64,000 bases of DNA from Litomosoides sigmodontis (GCA_963070105.1 OY718804.1:1230720-1294719); one strand, 5' to 3'; positions 26,601 through 44,139 are shown, counted from the stretch's first letter. Numbers and translations: made by a program. Notes: generated by a model not told the origin, from the sequence alone.

Positions 26601-29600
26601 TTGATTCAAATGTAACCGCATTAATAAAATTTTGACCAACTGAAAAATTATTAGTAATGAAAATTTTCGTACCATTATTATTAAGCTGAAATCATTAGGT
26701 CACAGAGTTACAGTGCAATCTGTCATTGTTAGTATTTGCATTGCTAATTTCAAGTATATCGTAAAGTACCTACGACATTTCTCATTTGCTTAGTTAAATC
26801 ACAGACCAAAAAAGCACGATATTAACTCTACACTACTTGTTACCACTGAAATCTGAATGAACCTGAAGAAGTTTAGCTGCGAGCTGCGGATGTTGCTTGC
26901 TGAGATTGGCGGTTACACGCTGTTTCACAGTTGTTGATTGGGAGCATGGAATCTGCACCCCATCATGACTTTTGATAACAGCAGGTGTGACCACTTGAGA
27001 AGTCACGCGTGGATATAACTGAGGCAAATTTCGACGAACCTTGAAATGATTTGCTTAGTAACAGCTATATCGTTTTAGATGATTCATCATCTAGTCATGC
27101 AATTTTGATTTCTTAAATACGAAGCAAAAAGATGGATTTGGATAAAGCGTCAGCCGAACCGTCCAAAGTTCAGTACAAACAAATATGAAAGACAACGTTT
27201 CTAAATTTCACATGTTAGATTTCACTTAAAAATGTGTAAAATGCTCTTTAGAAACAGATACAGCGCACCAATAAAACACCTTAGTTAATAAAAGAAAATA
27301 TACCACCATAGTTCATTATTTTTCATAACAAACCAGCTGGTAAAATCTTCTTCATTAAAGTTACAATTTATACAGTTATTGCTTACCACCTGACTAGTTG
27401 TAGCTTGCACGGGGCACTCATATGATGATCGTACTCCTCCATAAGATGATGTAACAGGAAGAGGCATAGTGGTTTTATGTACAGATAATTTTGGTAGTCC
27501 AGTATAATCGTTATCAATTGACATATCATTATCATAAGCCATCGGCACTTCATTCCCCGATTCTATGGTCGTGGTTGTTCTGCTATCGGCATTGCCCTCC
27601 AATGGTAAAGTATTATTGGTTACTGATGTTTTCGAAAAGTGATACAGCGTACGTTTGTTGGTCACCGAATCAACGGCTATCACAGCACTGTTCAGAACGT
27701 CGTTGTAGACGACACTATCATTCCTTACACAAGTTCGTTCAATTGAGCGGGATGTACCTAAAAATAAATGTGAATAAAAATTCAATCAAATTTTGGTTTG
27801 GTGACTTATTATAATTAATTGTAAGAAAGGAGTTTCCTTTTTAAAGTTACTGTTTTGTGAATAATGAAGACTTGATAATCTATTGGCTCTTCCCAATAGA
27901 TTATCAAGTCTTCACTATTCACAAATGTAGTCTGATGACCAAAACACATTGAATTTCAAAATAAAACACATACAATTCATTTCTTCATATGTATCCACTA
28001 ACGCTGGCGATAATGCAGTTGTAAAGTTCGACTTCTCAGCGATCATAGGCCGATTCCAAACATTACCGCTGCAAGAAGTAAGTTCTGTGCTCTCAACAAT
28101 CACTGCACCTGCTTTCGCTTTCTTTTTTCTGGGTTCCATTAATCCATTCATAATCAGATGGGTACTGCAGTAAATTGTTCCTTTGTCTTTTCGTACTGCA
28201 TTTGTACAGAGCAAATTGGTATCCCTTTTGCCTAAAAATCGAAGCTTCATTTTCGATAACTCGGGAGAAATTCCCAAGATATACGATGATACATTACCCA
28301 TACAACAATGAGCAAAATTGGGAAAACGCACTTTTTGGCTTACGCTGATGTTGACACTGTATATAAGGAGCTTCTGGATCCAGAAGTATATGACGAATAC
28401 AATAACGATAATTCACGATAGCTCGTTGTCGACACTAAAACTTAAGTAATATATAGTAGATGATAGACTTTTAGGAACTAAACAGAAAAAAATGAATGAA
28501 GAACATACCTGCCCCTTTTCTGGGTCAATTTGTTCACAAAGATGAGATGCTGTAGTAGACTTTTCCTTTCGTTTTCTGGCTAGTAGTGGTGAAAATGCTG
28601 CAGCATCTACTTCAGCTGACGAAGTTGACGCACATGGTGTAAGATAGATGTTGTCCGGTGCAGCAGTATTGGCTACTAAATTGGTTAATTCTTCTTTCAC
28701 CAATGAATTCGATGCAACTCCTGAATTGCTTTTACATTCAAAAAATGTGAAGCTAAAACCACACGAAAAGAAGAAATTTGAAGTAATTTGAAATTTCGTT
28801 TCAGAAAAAACATTACTTCAATATTAATATATAAACTGAAAAGACCGAACCTAAAGTGTGAAATTAACATCCTAACCTAATTTTCAGTAATATGCTCAGC
28901 ACTACTATTCTTTAGAGCTGTAAAATTCCAAGATGCTATGATCGAATATATTTTCAGTTTATGTTTACTAACTGTTCTGTTCTTCGGATGACGCAGGAGG
29001 TGTATCATCAGGAGACTTCGTGTAACTGTTCACAATACCATGTGGTAATTTTGTTTGTAATTCGAGTTGTATAGGTGAGCAAGCAGTATCACAGAATGGA
29101 CTTGCATCCACGGTAGAACTGCACACTTCGTTTACTTGCTCACATAACTCATTTCTACCCTGAAATTTACTGGAAAGTAATATCGAAATCTCAGACAAAT
29201 ATAGAACGGACGTGCATCACGATGATTCTTACCGAGACATAATTGGAACTGAGTTGTTTTTATTGGATCAAACCCATTATATGGCTACATAGTCACTTTC
29301 GAGTTATCACTTACTGACGAAATCGGTGTACTTCAGTCGATCTCATCTGTCATGTAAGGCACAGAGTGAATTTCTGTCTTTTAGGAAGTAAGATTCTACA
29401 ATACAAGTTACAGTACTGTTGGGAATTTCATACGATATCAAGGCTAATCTTACAGGATGCAAATGGAACAGTATAAAACGATTAAATCTGAGTAAGCACA
29501 CAGCAAATTAACGATTCATGTTGAATTTTACCTGTCAATTGCACGGGTGGGATTAGATCATCCTACGGTAATGCAAAAATATGAGAAGCAAGAGGAAGGA

Positions 29601-30810
29601 AGACACTTTTACAAGAAAGTCAAAAAAAATTCTTTCAAGCTTATTCTAAGAGTGACCCAATAAAACCATGCGAAATACACTTTTTATATGAGTTCAAAAC
29701 GTTCGCGGAACTATCAAGCTATTTCTTCAGAAAAAGGAAGGGAAAAAAATTGTTAGTTTAACAGGAGAGCAGTGAAGAGAGGATACTACAATAAGCAAAA
29801 TCGTGCACTAAATCATTAGTAATCTACACTAATTAGCTGCTTTAGCTGTTTAATAACTGAAGTATCGAAATTCATATAAGAAGGATGGAAATCCTCACCA
29901 GAAGTGCAGTACTACTCTCGACAGAGCTGTCGCAAAGAGGTGATTCTTTGGTACTATTAGCAGGTTCCATGGCTGTAAATGAAGATACTGAGTGGTACGG
30001 TTGAGCAGTAGTTGTAGATGTAGGTGGAATATGCGGTATCAGTGTACTGCCCACTTCATCGTTTTCCACCGGTATAACCGACGATGAAAGATGAGTGGAA
30101 ACAGCTTCCTCAACGACTTTGGAGAAATTCGTGGCAGCGGCCAACGTTTTCTGGTCAATTTTCAGATCTAACTTCATGCTTACACCACGAAAACTAACAC
30201 TTGCTGGAACAACTGTGTAACCTGAAAAACAATAAAATAGAAAAGTCTCATGAGCTTCTGAACTGAATAAAGTTACTTTGATTCTTTCCATCCTGGGTTT
30301 CATTGTTGAGCACTATAATGACTTCAGTTTTTAAAATTTTTTAAATTCCAGAGATAAACGGAAATATGCGTCGGTTAATGTAATCATACTCAGCTAAAAC
30401 TATTCCTTAAATACAATATTTATTTAATAAATATTCCAATGAATCATAAATAATGACCATAAACCTCCCACATTAGGAAATATCAAGATTTGTTAACTTC
30501 GACCCACGAGGAGAGGAAAAAAGATTTCAGGCAATTAATCACTGCTCTCAGTACCTCTCAAACAAGCAAAAGACATATGAATAAAGCAACTTTTCGACAA
30601 CAGTTATCGCTATCTACTCACTTATCAAACAAACATAATCATTTTGAAGTGGAATAAATTTAAAATAAAAAATTAACAAGCAAAAAAATAACCACTATGC
30701 TAGGCAAAAACCGAGTCATAAATTTGATAACAAGAATTATACCCTTCTCATCTTTCTGTACACCATCGACAGATGATGCATGATAATTTTCCACGTGATT
30801 ATCATGCGAC

Positions 30811-30843
<33 letters not shown>

Positions 30844-30944
30844 GGTTGTTGTAGCAACTGTTCTTGATGTGGTAGCTGTTGCAGGTGCTGCTGTTGCTGC
30901 TTATAAGTGGTATCAGAAATAATAGTTGCCTGATCAGTCATCAT
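23691..30944 (-). CDS. INO80D/KANSL2-family chromatin-complex subunit with two C3Hc3H zinc modules
   Basis: Sixteen minus-strand exons: 30743-30944, 29899-30221, 28973-29159, 28509-28720, 28344-28434, 27974-28231, 27387-27757, 26863-27039, 26358-26594, 25977-26112, 25705-25840, 25396-25545, 24824-25077, 24518-24781, 24225-24386 and 23691-23926. They join in phase to 3396 nt (1131 aa). The first zinc module has C299, C309, C320, H323 ([13 protein letters not shown]), then C335, C347, C360, H363. The second starts at C828 (CTITILKGG), with [10 protein letters not shown] (C853, H856), C869 and LCVHHY (C914, H917). Between them lies [19 protein letters not shown], like the acidic LFPxGL segment of INO80D. 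Two such modules flanking that segment, plus the length (INO80D about 1000 aa, KANSL2 about 500), favour INO80D. INO80D is a subunit of the INO80 remodeller; KANSL2 is in the NSL acetyltransferase complex. The N-terminus is polyQ and Ser/Thr-rich. Several donors are weak (gttcat, gttcac, gttgaa, gttgca, gtttgc). Exon 7 has two donors 3 nt apart (27387 or 27390). Confidence 0.8.
27854..27925 (-). repeat. 33-bp foldback in intron 6 of the INO80D-like gene
   Basis: Arms 27854-27886 and 27893-27925 are inverted repeats with one mismatch and a 6-nt loop. The single A/C mismatch (27864/27915) becomes a U-G pair in the gene's own minus-strand transcript, so the intron RNA forms an uninterrupted 33-bp helix. 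Confidence 0.95.
29532..29562 (-). other. 31-nt splice-flanked cassette in intron 2 of the INO80D-like gene
   Basis: Acceptor (accgtag) and donor (gtaaaa) bracket 31 nt that read [10 protein letters not shown] after the phase-0 exon 2. Inclusion shifts the frame, and exon 3 then starts with an in-frame TAG. It would act as a poison exon if used. The signals are seen; use is inferred. Confidence 0.25.
30811..30857 (-). repeat. PolyQ-coding CAA repeat in exon 1 of the INO80D-like gene
   Basis: About eleven consecutive Gln codons near residues 35-45, mostly CAA on the coding strand, within a longer Gln/Leu/His-rich stretch (residues 16-46). Confidence 0.9.
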
Positions 30945-34063
<3,119 letters not shown>

Positions 34064-37017
34064 AACAATAATAAATAAATAATAATGAGAAAACTACTGT
34101 TGTTAAATAATGAAGTGTTCAGGGTTGCAGGAGGAAGAAATGTCTTCTTCAACAGATGGCATTACGCTCTTTTTGATTCATTGATTTCTTCTGTGCTTAT
34201 TTTTAAGCGATGAATTAAGCACATTTCATTTGTAAAATAAATTTTATGACAGTCAGATTGATAAAAAGGTCAAAAGTGTAGCTCATTTAAGTTCATCACT
34301 GTTGTTTTTTGTTCCACCTCTCTTAGACTGCAAATGTATTTTCACATTTATAAATCGTTGATAATTATTGGCTTTAAAAAAAACGATATGAAATTGATAT
34401 GCAATAATTGCATGCTTTAAAAATATCAAACATTTCACAGTGTAAGAGTGCAAGTTGAAAAAAGGTATAATTGTGATAGGTAGAATTTTGCAAAAAATAA
34501 TTTATTTTACTGGAAGTGAATAAAGCGATCGAAAAAAAATGCCATAAAGCATAAATATATCGAATTATTAAATTCAAAAGTTGGAAAAAAAATGTGGAAA
34601 ATTTGACACAATTACAATTATCAGTGCAAATTGCTGCAGCAAAATGCAATTTTCAGAATTGTTGAAAATTTAAACGAAAAGAAAACAATTACTTGGCTCA
34701 AATGAAAAATATGCAAATTTGTTGTAGACTAATGGTAGGAATGATTGGATGAGAAATTTTAGTTTGAAAATGAAGCAAATAATTGATTTTGCTCATTTTT
34801 TAAACAATTAGTCATTTAGTTTTAAATGATTAAATGGAAATAAATGCTCGATGCCACTCATTCATACAACTGCTGGCGATTTTCAGTGTAAATATTTCAA
34901 ATGGAAATATTCCATTCGGCTCACTTCATTTATAATCTTTAGCATTGTCAAGTTGAATTACTTGGTGCGTGCTTACTTGCTTGCTAAGCAATGAAATTGG
35001 CTTAATGCTAATTAATATGCATGAGAAAGTGGAAAGGAATGAAGGGAGATTTAATATGCATTAATATTCCAAGCCTTAAATTAATTTCAATTAATTATTT
35101 CTCTATTAATCACCTGGCACGTATAAATAATATATCAAGCATCCTTTTGAGCAGCCCTAAAGAATGGTTCAAAACGGGCGAAAAGAAAACGGAATTTAAG
35201 TATATTTTGAAATCAGTCAATCAATAATGGTAGTTGGGAATGATTCATTGACCAACATCGGTTAACAAATTATTGTTGAGCCTTAGAAAATGGACGAGAA
35301 AAAAAATTTTTTGAAATTTAGAATTAATTTTATTTATTTATTCATTAAGCAACACGCACATGTAACAATGTGCTAAACATTCTTGTCACCTATTCGGAAG
35401 GATACTTCAAAACTAAAATAAAAATTCAAAAAGTTAAAAAAAAAAATGGAATTTAAGCATAAATTAACGTCAACTAATAATGGTACTTAGGAGTGATCCA
35501 TTGATCGACATTTCTTTCAGCAAATTATTTTTTTAAAAAAAAAACGAATTTCAACACATTCACAAATGTGTCATCAATAAACTAAACTGCTCGATAATGA
35601 TCAAAAAAAAAAAAGTAAAACGAAAAACCAAAAAAAAAAGGAACGCTTGGTTTAAAATTTGAAATTTGCTGCAAATTAGCAAGGGAAAAAACAAACACCC
35701 AAAGGTATTTTTAAAATTTAACGTGTTTTTTTTTGCAAAAAGCAAAAACCATTCGAAATGCCTCAAGGTGCCGCAAAAATCATTTGGAAAAATATTAGCT
35801 AAATAAAATGTATGCCTAAAAAATGCCTGAGGGAATGTATTTGCATTGTTACGCATGAAATGAGCCACCTAATTTAACCAATTTAAAAATGAAAACAATT
35901 TCTTTTTTTTGCTTTTTTTTCCTTCTGCAAAAAAATACTAGTCTCCTTCTCTCCCTCCCTCCCTCCCTCTCTCTCTCTCTCTATCTCTCCTGCTCTATAA
36001 AAAATAAAAAAAATATCAATTTGAATGCATTTTTAAGCGAAGTACAAAGATTATGACGTACTGCTAGCATTTTGAGACGTAATGAAAAAAAAACATGAAA
36101 AGCATTTCCGTTTGTCAAAGAAGAAAAAGGCAAAAAAAAAGGACAAACTTTATTGGATGAGTTGAACCAAATGAAATTAGAAATTTGAAAGAACAAAAAT
36201 AAATCAGAAAGAAAGGAAGAGAGAGAGAGTGAGAGAAAGAAAGGAAAAAGGATTTCAATCATTTGTGGGCGTATTGAATTCCACGTCGCCTTCTTTTTTT
36301 TTTTGAATGACAACAACGAAATGTTTGTTTGTTCTAAACGAAACGAACTAACCAATGGTTGTATTAAGAATTAGTGAAGGAAATTTAAAAACAAAGCAAA
36401 GAGGTTTTTGCTAATATATGAATGAATGCTTTTTGTTGTGCTCTTTTTTTCAAGCAAATGACGTGAATTTCATATTCTTTATTTTTAAAAAATTACTTAA
36501 ATAAAAAAAATTTTACAACTATTTATTTTTGTTTTATGCAAATTACGTGAATTATTTACAAAGTGTTCGCTAAAAACTATTAGCTTTTATTTGCGTGTCT
36601 TTCATTTCGAAATTTTTGATTAATTTAACAATTAAACATGTAAACAAATAAGACTGGAGAGAGAAAGGGAGAAACAGACAGCGGGAGAGAGAGAAAGAAA
36701 AAAGAGGCAGAATAATGCATTGAAAAATTGTAGGAAATGTTTTAATAAAAGATAAAGCAAAATGAATATAACATTTCCTTTTTTCCATTCTCTCTTTTCC
36801 TTTTCCTTTTTTTTTCTTTTTTCCCCACGCGCTCCCTCTCTCTCTCTCTCCCTCTCTCTCTCTCTTCCTCTTCGATCTTTGGTATGTATCATGAAGTGAC
36901 CGAAATTCTTTCTGTTTAAAATCGTTTCGAGCAATAAATGATGATAATATCGATGCATATTTCATTTCCTTCTTTTTTTTTCTTCCCTTCCTTCTCATTT
37001 TTATTTCTGAAAAACAG

Positions 37018-37275
37018 AAATCAATGAAATTAAATTAAAGCGAAGAAAGAGCCAAAGAAATTCAATTTAAGACAAAAAAAACCCAAAGGAAATTAAATTT
37101 AAAATGACAAAAAGGTACATAAAAGAAATTATATTTGAGACAAAAAAAAGTGCTGAGGAAATTAAATTAAAACGAAGAGGAATGTCAGAGAAATTAAATT
37201 TAAAACATTATAAATGCCAAAAGAAATTAAATTCAAAATGCAAAAAGAAATGTCGAAGTAATTAAATTTAAACCA
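37018..37275. repeat. Degenerate tandem minisatellite, about 34-bp unit
   Basis: Seven or eight copies of a unit built on GAAATTAAATTTAAAA followed by a variable A/G-rich spacer with ATG or GCC words. The core is conserved while the spacers differ, so the array is old or under weak constraint. Confidence 0.8.
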
Positions 37276-38625
37276 AAATGGAAAAAACAGTGACAATTGA
37301 TTTTTAAAATAAATGCAAATTAAAAATATTTACAAATTCGTTTTTATCTAAAAAAAATTTCAAGCAATTTGTTTATTGTTGAATTTTTCGTTTTCATTTC
37401 CACTAGTTGAATATTCTCGAGCAAAGCTGCAAGTGTAATCGGACAAACGATTTATCAATTTTTTTTTATTCAAAAAAAGAAAAACTTTGAAAGGAGCAAA
37501 AAAAAATTAAAAGTTATTAAATTTAATTAATTATAGAAATACCCTAAATACCTAATTTATCATCGTATGTGAGGAGGAAGTAATTGGAGTTGTAACATAA
37601 GCGTCTTCTATCACAAACTAAATCGATGCAATTTATTATCGTTCGCTTTTCAAACGCTACACAGTACCAAATTATACTATCTTATTTCAATTTAATTCAA
37701 TTCAATTTTTTTCTCAATGAAAAGCGTGAAATTGATTGCCGCTGCCTCTCACACATTACACACAGCGCTACAGTGGTGTTTCAATTTTCGCTTCTTTTCA
37801 TTTTATTTCATTTCCAATTATTCGTCCATTGTTAATTAAGCAAGGAAATTATGGGAAAATGAGCAAAGAAATTGTTTCGCTGTTGATAACAGTTAATGCA
37901 ATGTTCCACGTTACGTTACAAATTGTATTTAATCGAAATTAATTTTAATGAAAGATGTCAGTTGTTACAAACGTAGCGTAACGTCTACCCTCTTTTTTTT
38001 TCTTCCACTTCCGTTTTATTTTAAATTAAATTTAAAATTTTATCTAACATAGCGTGCAACCATTTTAGTAAATGTTTTTTGTTGGATATTCAATTGATTA
38101 GTTAATATTAGGAAAAGTTTGATTAATTGTTCAATTAATCAATGGGCCATTTTCAATTGAATGGCAAAATGTAATATGTCCACAATGCAACGAGCATCAC
38201 TATCCATAGGTAATTTTGTGAAATTTAAATTTATCATTTAATTTTGCACTACCATCATTTTTTTTTGCAAAAAAATTATTTTGTTAGCGTATTATGGAAA
38301 AGCTATTATATCGGATAGAAAGCTAATTAATTTGCAATTATTTTTGAAAGTTTTCTTTTTTTGAAAATAATTTTGAATAAATTGGAAGTAAAATTATATC
38401 GATCGAAATAATAACAGTAATAATAATAGTAATTAGTGTGAATTCAACCACTTCAATTGCCGTTAGTGTGAATTCAAACCACTTCAATTGCTGCTCGCTC
38501 GCTTGCTTACTCGTCCGGAAAAGTTTTTCTCATCGCTCTTGCATGTATGAATGAATTTCCTACGACCTATAGAATGTTGAAATAATGAAATTTCGCCGAT
38601 TTCACTCGTTGAGTGCTTGAAACGG

Positions 38626-38673
38626 CAAATGCAATTGCATTTGATGACCCGGTTTCCTTCGCATCATCCGGAT
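38626..38673. promoter_or_regulatory. 18-bp palindrome with octamer-like words, plus ATCCGGAT
   Basis: CAAATGCAATTGCATTTG (38626-38643) is a perfect palindrome carrying ATGCAAT words on both strands (POU/C-EBP-like). ATCCGGAT follows at 38666-38673. It sits in locally more complex sequence with no gene close by. Enhancer function is inferred only. Confidence 0.25.
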
Positions 38674-39687
38674 CATCATGATTACGAACTAAATGATTGC
38701 ATGGAAGATACAAATTTTCCCTAAACTAACAAATTACTCGATGTTACAGGAAAAAAAGAGAAGTAGTGAAATCAGTACTGTACTGGAAAAAAATTTTCCG
38801 GACATTCACTGTCCCATTATTAATTTTCAAAACAGAAATTTTTTGCTAAATTTTCATTTCATATAATGTTAGAGGGGGGGGGGAGGGTGAAAATGAGAGG
38901 ACGATAATAGGAATTGTTCAAATTTTAAGCCAAACCGGCAATTATAATATACTGAAAACGAAGCTTACGAAGCTTCCTAAACGCCCTAATTAAAGTAACT
39001 TCAATAGATATACCAAGAAAATTAAACGCAATTTAATTCCCAATTAAATGATGAAGTGGGAAAATTAAAAATGATTGAAGTGTGACGGGAATTATATGCG
39101 TATATTTGTCCAGAAGATTGATCGACTACGACGGCACTGAAATCTTATTTTTCCAAAAAAAAAAAAAATTTCAATAACATTTTCCCACTCGTAACTTTTA
39201 GCTTTCACCGTGTAAATTTCATGCATCAAAAAAATAAAAATCGAAAGAATTGAAAAAAAGAAATTAAAAAAAACAACCGAAAAAGTATTAATAATATAGC
39301 TACATTTCCAGCAACTGAAAAATGCACTTTGCTGTTGTTTGTTTGTTTTTTTCATCGTTTAAATTTTCCTCACCAAAGAAGTCGTCCTTTTATCGCTCAC
39401 TTTTTTTCGTTCCTTTTTTTTGCGATGGAAAATTTAACAATCGTTTGAATCGAAATTTTTCAACACAAATGAATGCTGAAGTGTTGAAACAGAAAGAAGA
39501 AGAAAAAGAATTATCTGTCCAAACAATCTCAACGATTCCCATTATTACAACAACAACCAAAAAAAAAGATGAAATTCTTTAAAACGTTATGTATGAAATC
39601 ATTGCAATGTGTTTTTCATATTTATTATTATCATTATTAATTATTGTTTCCACCCCTAATTGCTTTATTGTTCTACTGTTATTATTT

Positions 39688-40736
<1,049 letters not shown>

Positions 40737-43700
40737 TATTATTATTAATTATTTGTTATTATTATTAACATTTTAGTATAACAATTCTCTTTGTTGTTTT
40801 TATCTGCCGTAGTGCTAGACAAAAGAAAAGCTAGCAATTAATAATTTAAGAAAAAGCAAACGAATGGAAATTGCTTAAAACACCAACAAAAGTGTCATTA
40901 ATGGAGAGAGGACGAGAGAGAGAGACAGAGGGAGAGAAGGACCGAAAGAAAAGGGGCTAGAAATAGAACGATTAATGCATTTGAAACTATTTATTTTATA
41001 TGTAAGCAATTAAAACAATCACTGCATGCATAGTAATCTATGAAGTCACACAATTACGTGCGCTATAATCGTTTAATCAAACGTGTCAATTTAGGAGCAG
41101 AAATTTTGTCCGAATTTTACACTCTGCTAAAATCTGCTCTGTCATATTACAATGCCAGAAGCTCCATAAGTTCACATATATTATAAACAAATTTATACAT
41201 TTATTACGCTACACTTCAATTGCGAATGCTTAAATTTAGAAATAAGTTCATGAGTGTTCTTACTAAATTTCCATATTTGCAATTTGAATTAATCGAAATA
41301 ATTTTAATACAGTCTTTTTACTTCCCATTACGGTGCACTCCATTCTTCAGAAGCTTCTTCCACCTAATTTGCACCTCTTTGTTATGCTATCAGTAAATGT
41401 ATGAATGCACGTATTTTACGCCTTCAACACACGCAGGCCATCAGCATGCATGATGCAATAAAACTTACATCACAAAATCATTCTTTTACTCATTCATCGG
41501 ACGAATGAAATGAGTTGACATAATTAAACTGGACAATGTTTAGGTTTTTTTTTCCCATAAATTTTTTTCCAATTAAAATTTTCAAATATTTTAAATTAAC
41601 AGAAATCTTTTCGTTTTTCCCAACTGGTATTTTGCTTGCAAATGCAATTTCATCAGCGAAATGACCATCATTTATCATTTGAAACATTTCAAAAAAAAAG
41701 CATTCAATCGAACCAAATAATTTGTTATTGCCAATATGAAATATTTTAAGGAATGCAAAAAATTAACGAGCAAAAAAAAAAAGCGGAAAAAAACGGAAAA
41801 CGAAGCAGCAATTGTTTTAGCAAATTTCATCTCACACTTTTACCCTTTCCTTTATCAATTTTTTTTCTCTCATTTACGTACGTTTATGTCCTCTTTATCA
41901 TCATCAACATCAAATTAGCATTAATTTTCTTTTCACGTGTGACTGCCAACAATTTCTTTGATGTCTGCAAAAATTTTATTAAATTTGCTTTCTGAACACG
42001 GATGAATAAATTACAGTGGTTAAACTGATATGCATCATTGAATACAATTTAATTCAAAATTTTCATTCCTTACGATTTCACACCTTGCAAATGACAAAAG
42101 CATTTCATTGATTGTGGCGATGGTGAAAATGTCAATGACAATGAGAGAGTTATTTGTTAAGAAAAAAAAAACAATAAAAGAAGAAACGAAGTTCACTTGA
42201 TATTTACACTTTTTTTTTTGAAAATATTATGTTTTGAAGTTTGAATTTTTTTTTTGAAAATTTGAAAATATTTCTGTAAATTGAAAATATTAAAAGGAGG
42301 AAGGGCGGAAAAAAAAATCCTACCAATAAAAGAAAAGATTGCATTCGTGAAAGAAAAGATTTGAAAAAAAAATTTTTTTAATTCTATGCAGCAATTTTGA
42401 TAATTTTCGTTGTTTGGTTTTCTTTTCCTTTTCTTTTTTTTTAAATTTCTTAGTTAGTTGTATAGTTTATTCATGTCATTTCAAACAACTTTAATTACTT
42501 CAATGCCGAGAGGTAATTTACAAATGACACTGTTAAATTTCTCATAGAAAAAGCAATTCAAAAATACATTTTAGATTTGCCGTTTCAAAAAAAAAAAACA
42601 ATTCACAAATACATTTTAAATTTCACACGACGTTTGATAATTTCACTTGCCTCATTTTCTTTTTCCTTTTTTTTCGCTATTCGAAAAGTACTTAAAATTA
42701 CATTTGAGATGTTATTTGTCGTGTAGGTTTGTTTCACGTCCATTTACGTGATTGAAATTATGCGTAAAATTTTACCACTTTTAGAAATTTGTGATATTTG
42801 AAAAATCGAACATCTGTGACAGTTCGAAAAAAAAAATTATCACTTTGTACTTTACGATTCGCCTCCATTTCTCGTCCAACTTAAAAGCGAATTAGTCGCT
42901 ACGGCGTCAAACTAATGTAGCACAACGGTCATTAAGCTATCATTAGTTCCGTTACACTTTGGACAATTTCCCGATCAATTTACACTTTCAAATCATTAAT
43001 TTACATTTGAAAATTTTAAAATCTTATAAATTACGTACGAGAAGAGTATTGTTATTGGGAACATTGCATATATTAATGATTTCATTTAATAATGGAATAA
43101 TTAACGTGTGGAAATTACGTCAGTGTTTAAACGTTTAATCATTTTGCATTAAGTATGGTTAATTAATATTTAAAGTACTAATTTCAATTTTTCTATTTTG
43201 AAATTCTTAAAGTAATAGAGCAATAAAATTCTTCATCGACTACTTTCATTGCAGTTGTGCTTTTTTTTAAAATCTTTGTTAATTAAAATTACGGAATTAA
43301 AAGTTACATACTTACTATATGTTAACTTGTCTTTTTTATTGGTTTAATTTTAACAAAAAAAGTGAATTTCTTTGATTTGAAATGCAATAAATAAGCTAAG
43401 TTAAAGTAAAATGATGGCAGAAATCCATGACAAGGGGAATAAAATACCAGCAAATTCATAATTTCTATCACCTCAAAATGCTGATTTTCAAATCACTGAT
43501 TAATCACTTAAGGAATTAATTAAAAAAAATGAATATTTCAAATACTGTGGAGTGCTCGATAAAACAATATTAATTTACACACTGGGACTTTTACTTAATT
43601 CATCCTTCCTCTTCAACAAAAAAAAAGTGATTTCCATTTAATTAAATGATTAATTAAAGAAGTGAGCAATTGAAAAATAAGTACTTGCTACAGCTTATTT

Positions 43701-44088
43701 TTATTATTCGCTCGATTTAGGTGGTAAAGTTTTATGCTCATTAATTACTGTTAATTAATGAATACTTATAATGCCACATGCTACAGGATATTATCAAACT
43801 TTATTTATGATTAAAGCTATTGTAATCAATTATGCTGCTTTAAAGTCATCTTACAAATAAATTACCATTGTATTATGTAATATGAAAATATAAGAGATAA
43901 AAGAAGTGTTAATTTAAATTTTCAAAAGTTTTTAATATGCGTGATAACAATTTCAGGTAAAACACTAAAGGGAAGGAGTAGAAAGTGGTGAACCATCAAT
44001 GAATTCACACATAACTTGATCTGCGCTATAAAACACTTTTGTATTTTACAACGGCAATTAAAAAGCATTGAATTTTAGATATCAGTGG

Positions 44089-44139
44089 AAAAAATTATTA
44101 ATTACAACACTGTTGCAGTGTTGTAATTAATAATTTTTT
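44089..44139. repeat. Perfect 24-bp inverted repeat with 3-nt loop
   Basis: Arms 44089-44112 and 44116-44139 are exact reverse complements around TTG. No mismatch in 24 bp is far beyond chance even in AT-rich DNA. It is too tight a loop for a typical miRNA precursor; a recent foldback or small repeat end is likelier. Confidence 0.97.

Larger units (their letters stand above)
34064..39687. other. 5.6-kb gene-poor stretch
   Basis: I see no supported exon. Contents: CTCC/CT tract at about 35943-35990, GA tract at about 36215-36240, GA/CT tracts at 36657-36700 and 36833-36873, a degenerate minisatellite at 37018-37275, a 30-bp tandem pair at about 38433-38493 (GTGTGAATTCAA... twice), an 18-bp palindrome at 38626-38643, and many A/T homopolymers. 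Confidence 0.55.

Noticed and set aside
27491..27814. 107-codon plus-strand frame
   Set aside because: Lies over exon 7 of the minus-strand INO80D-like gene, whose model is phase-consistent over sixteen exons.
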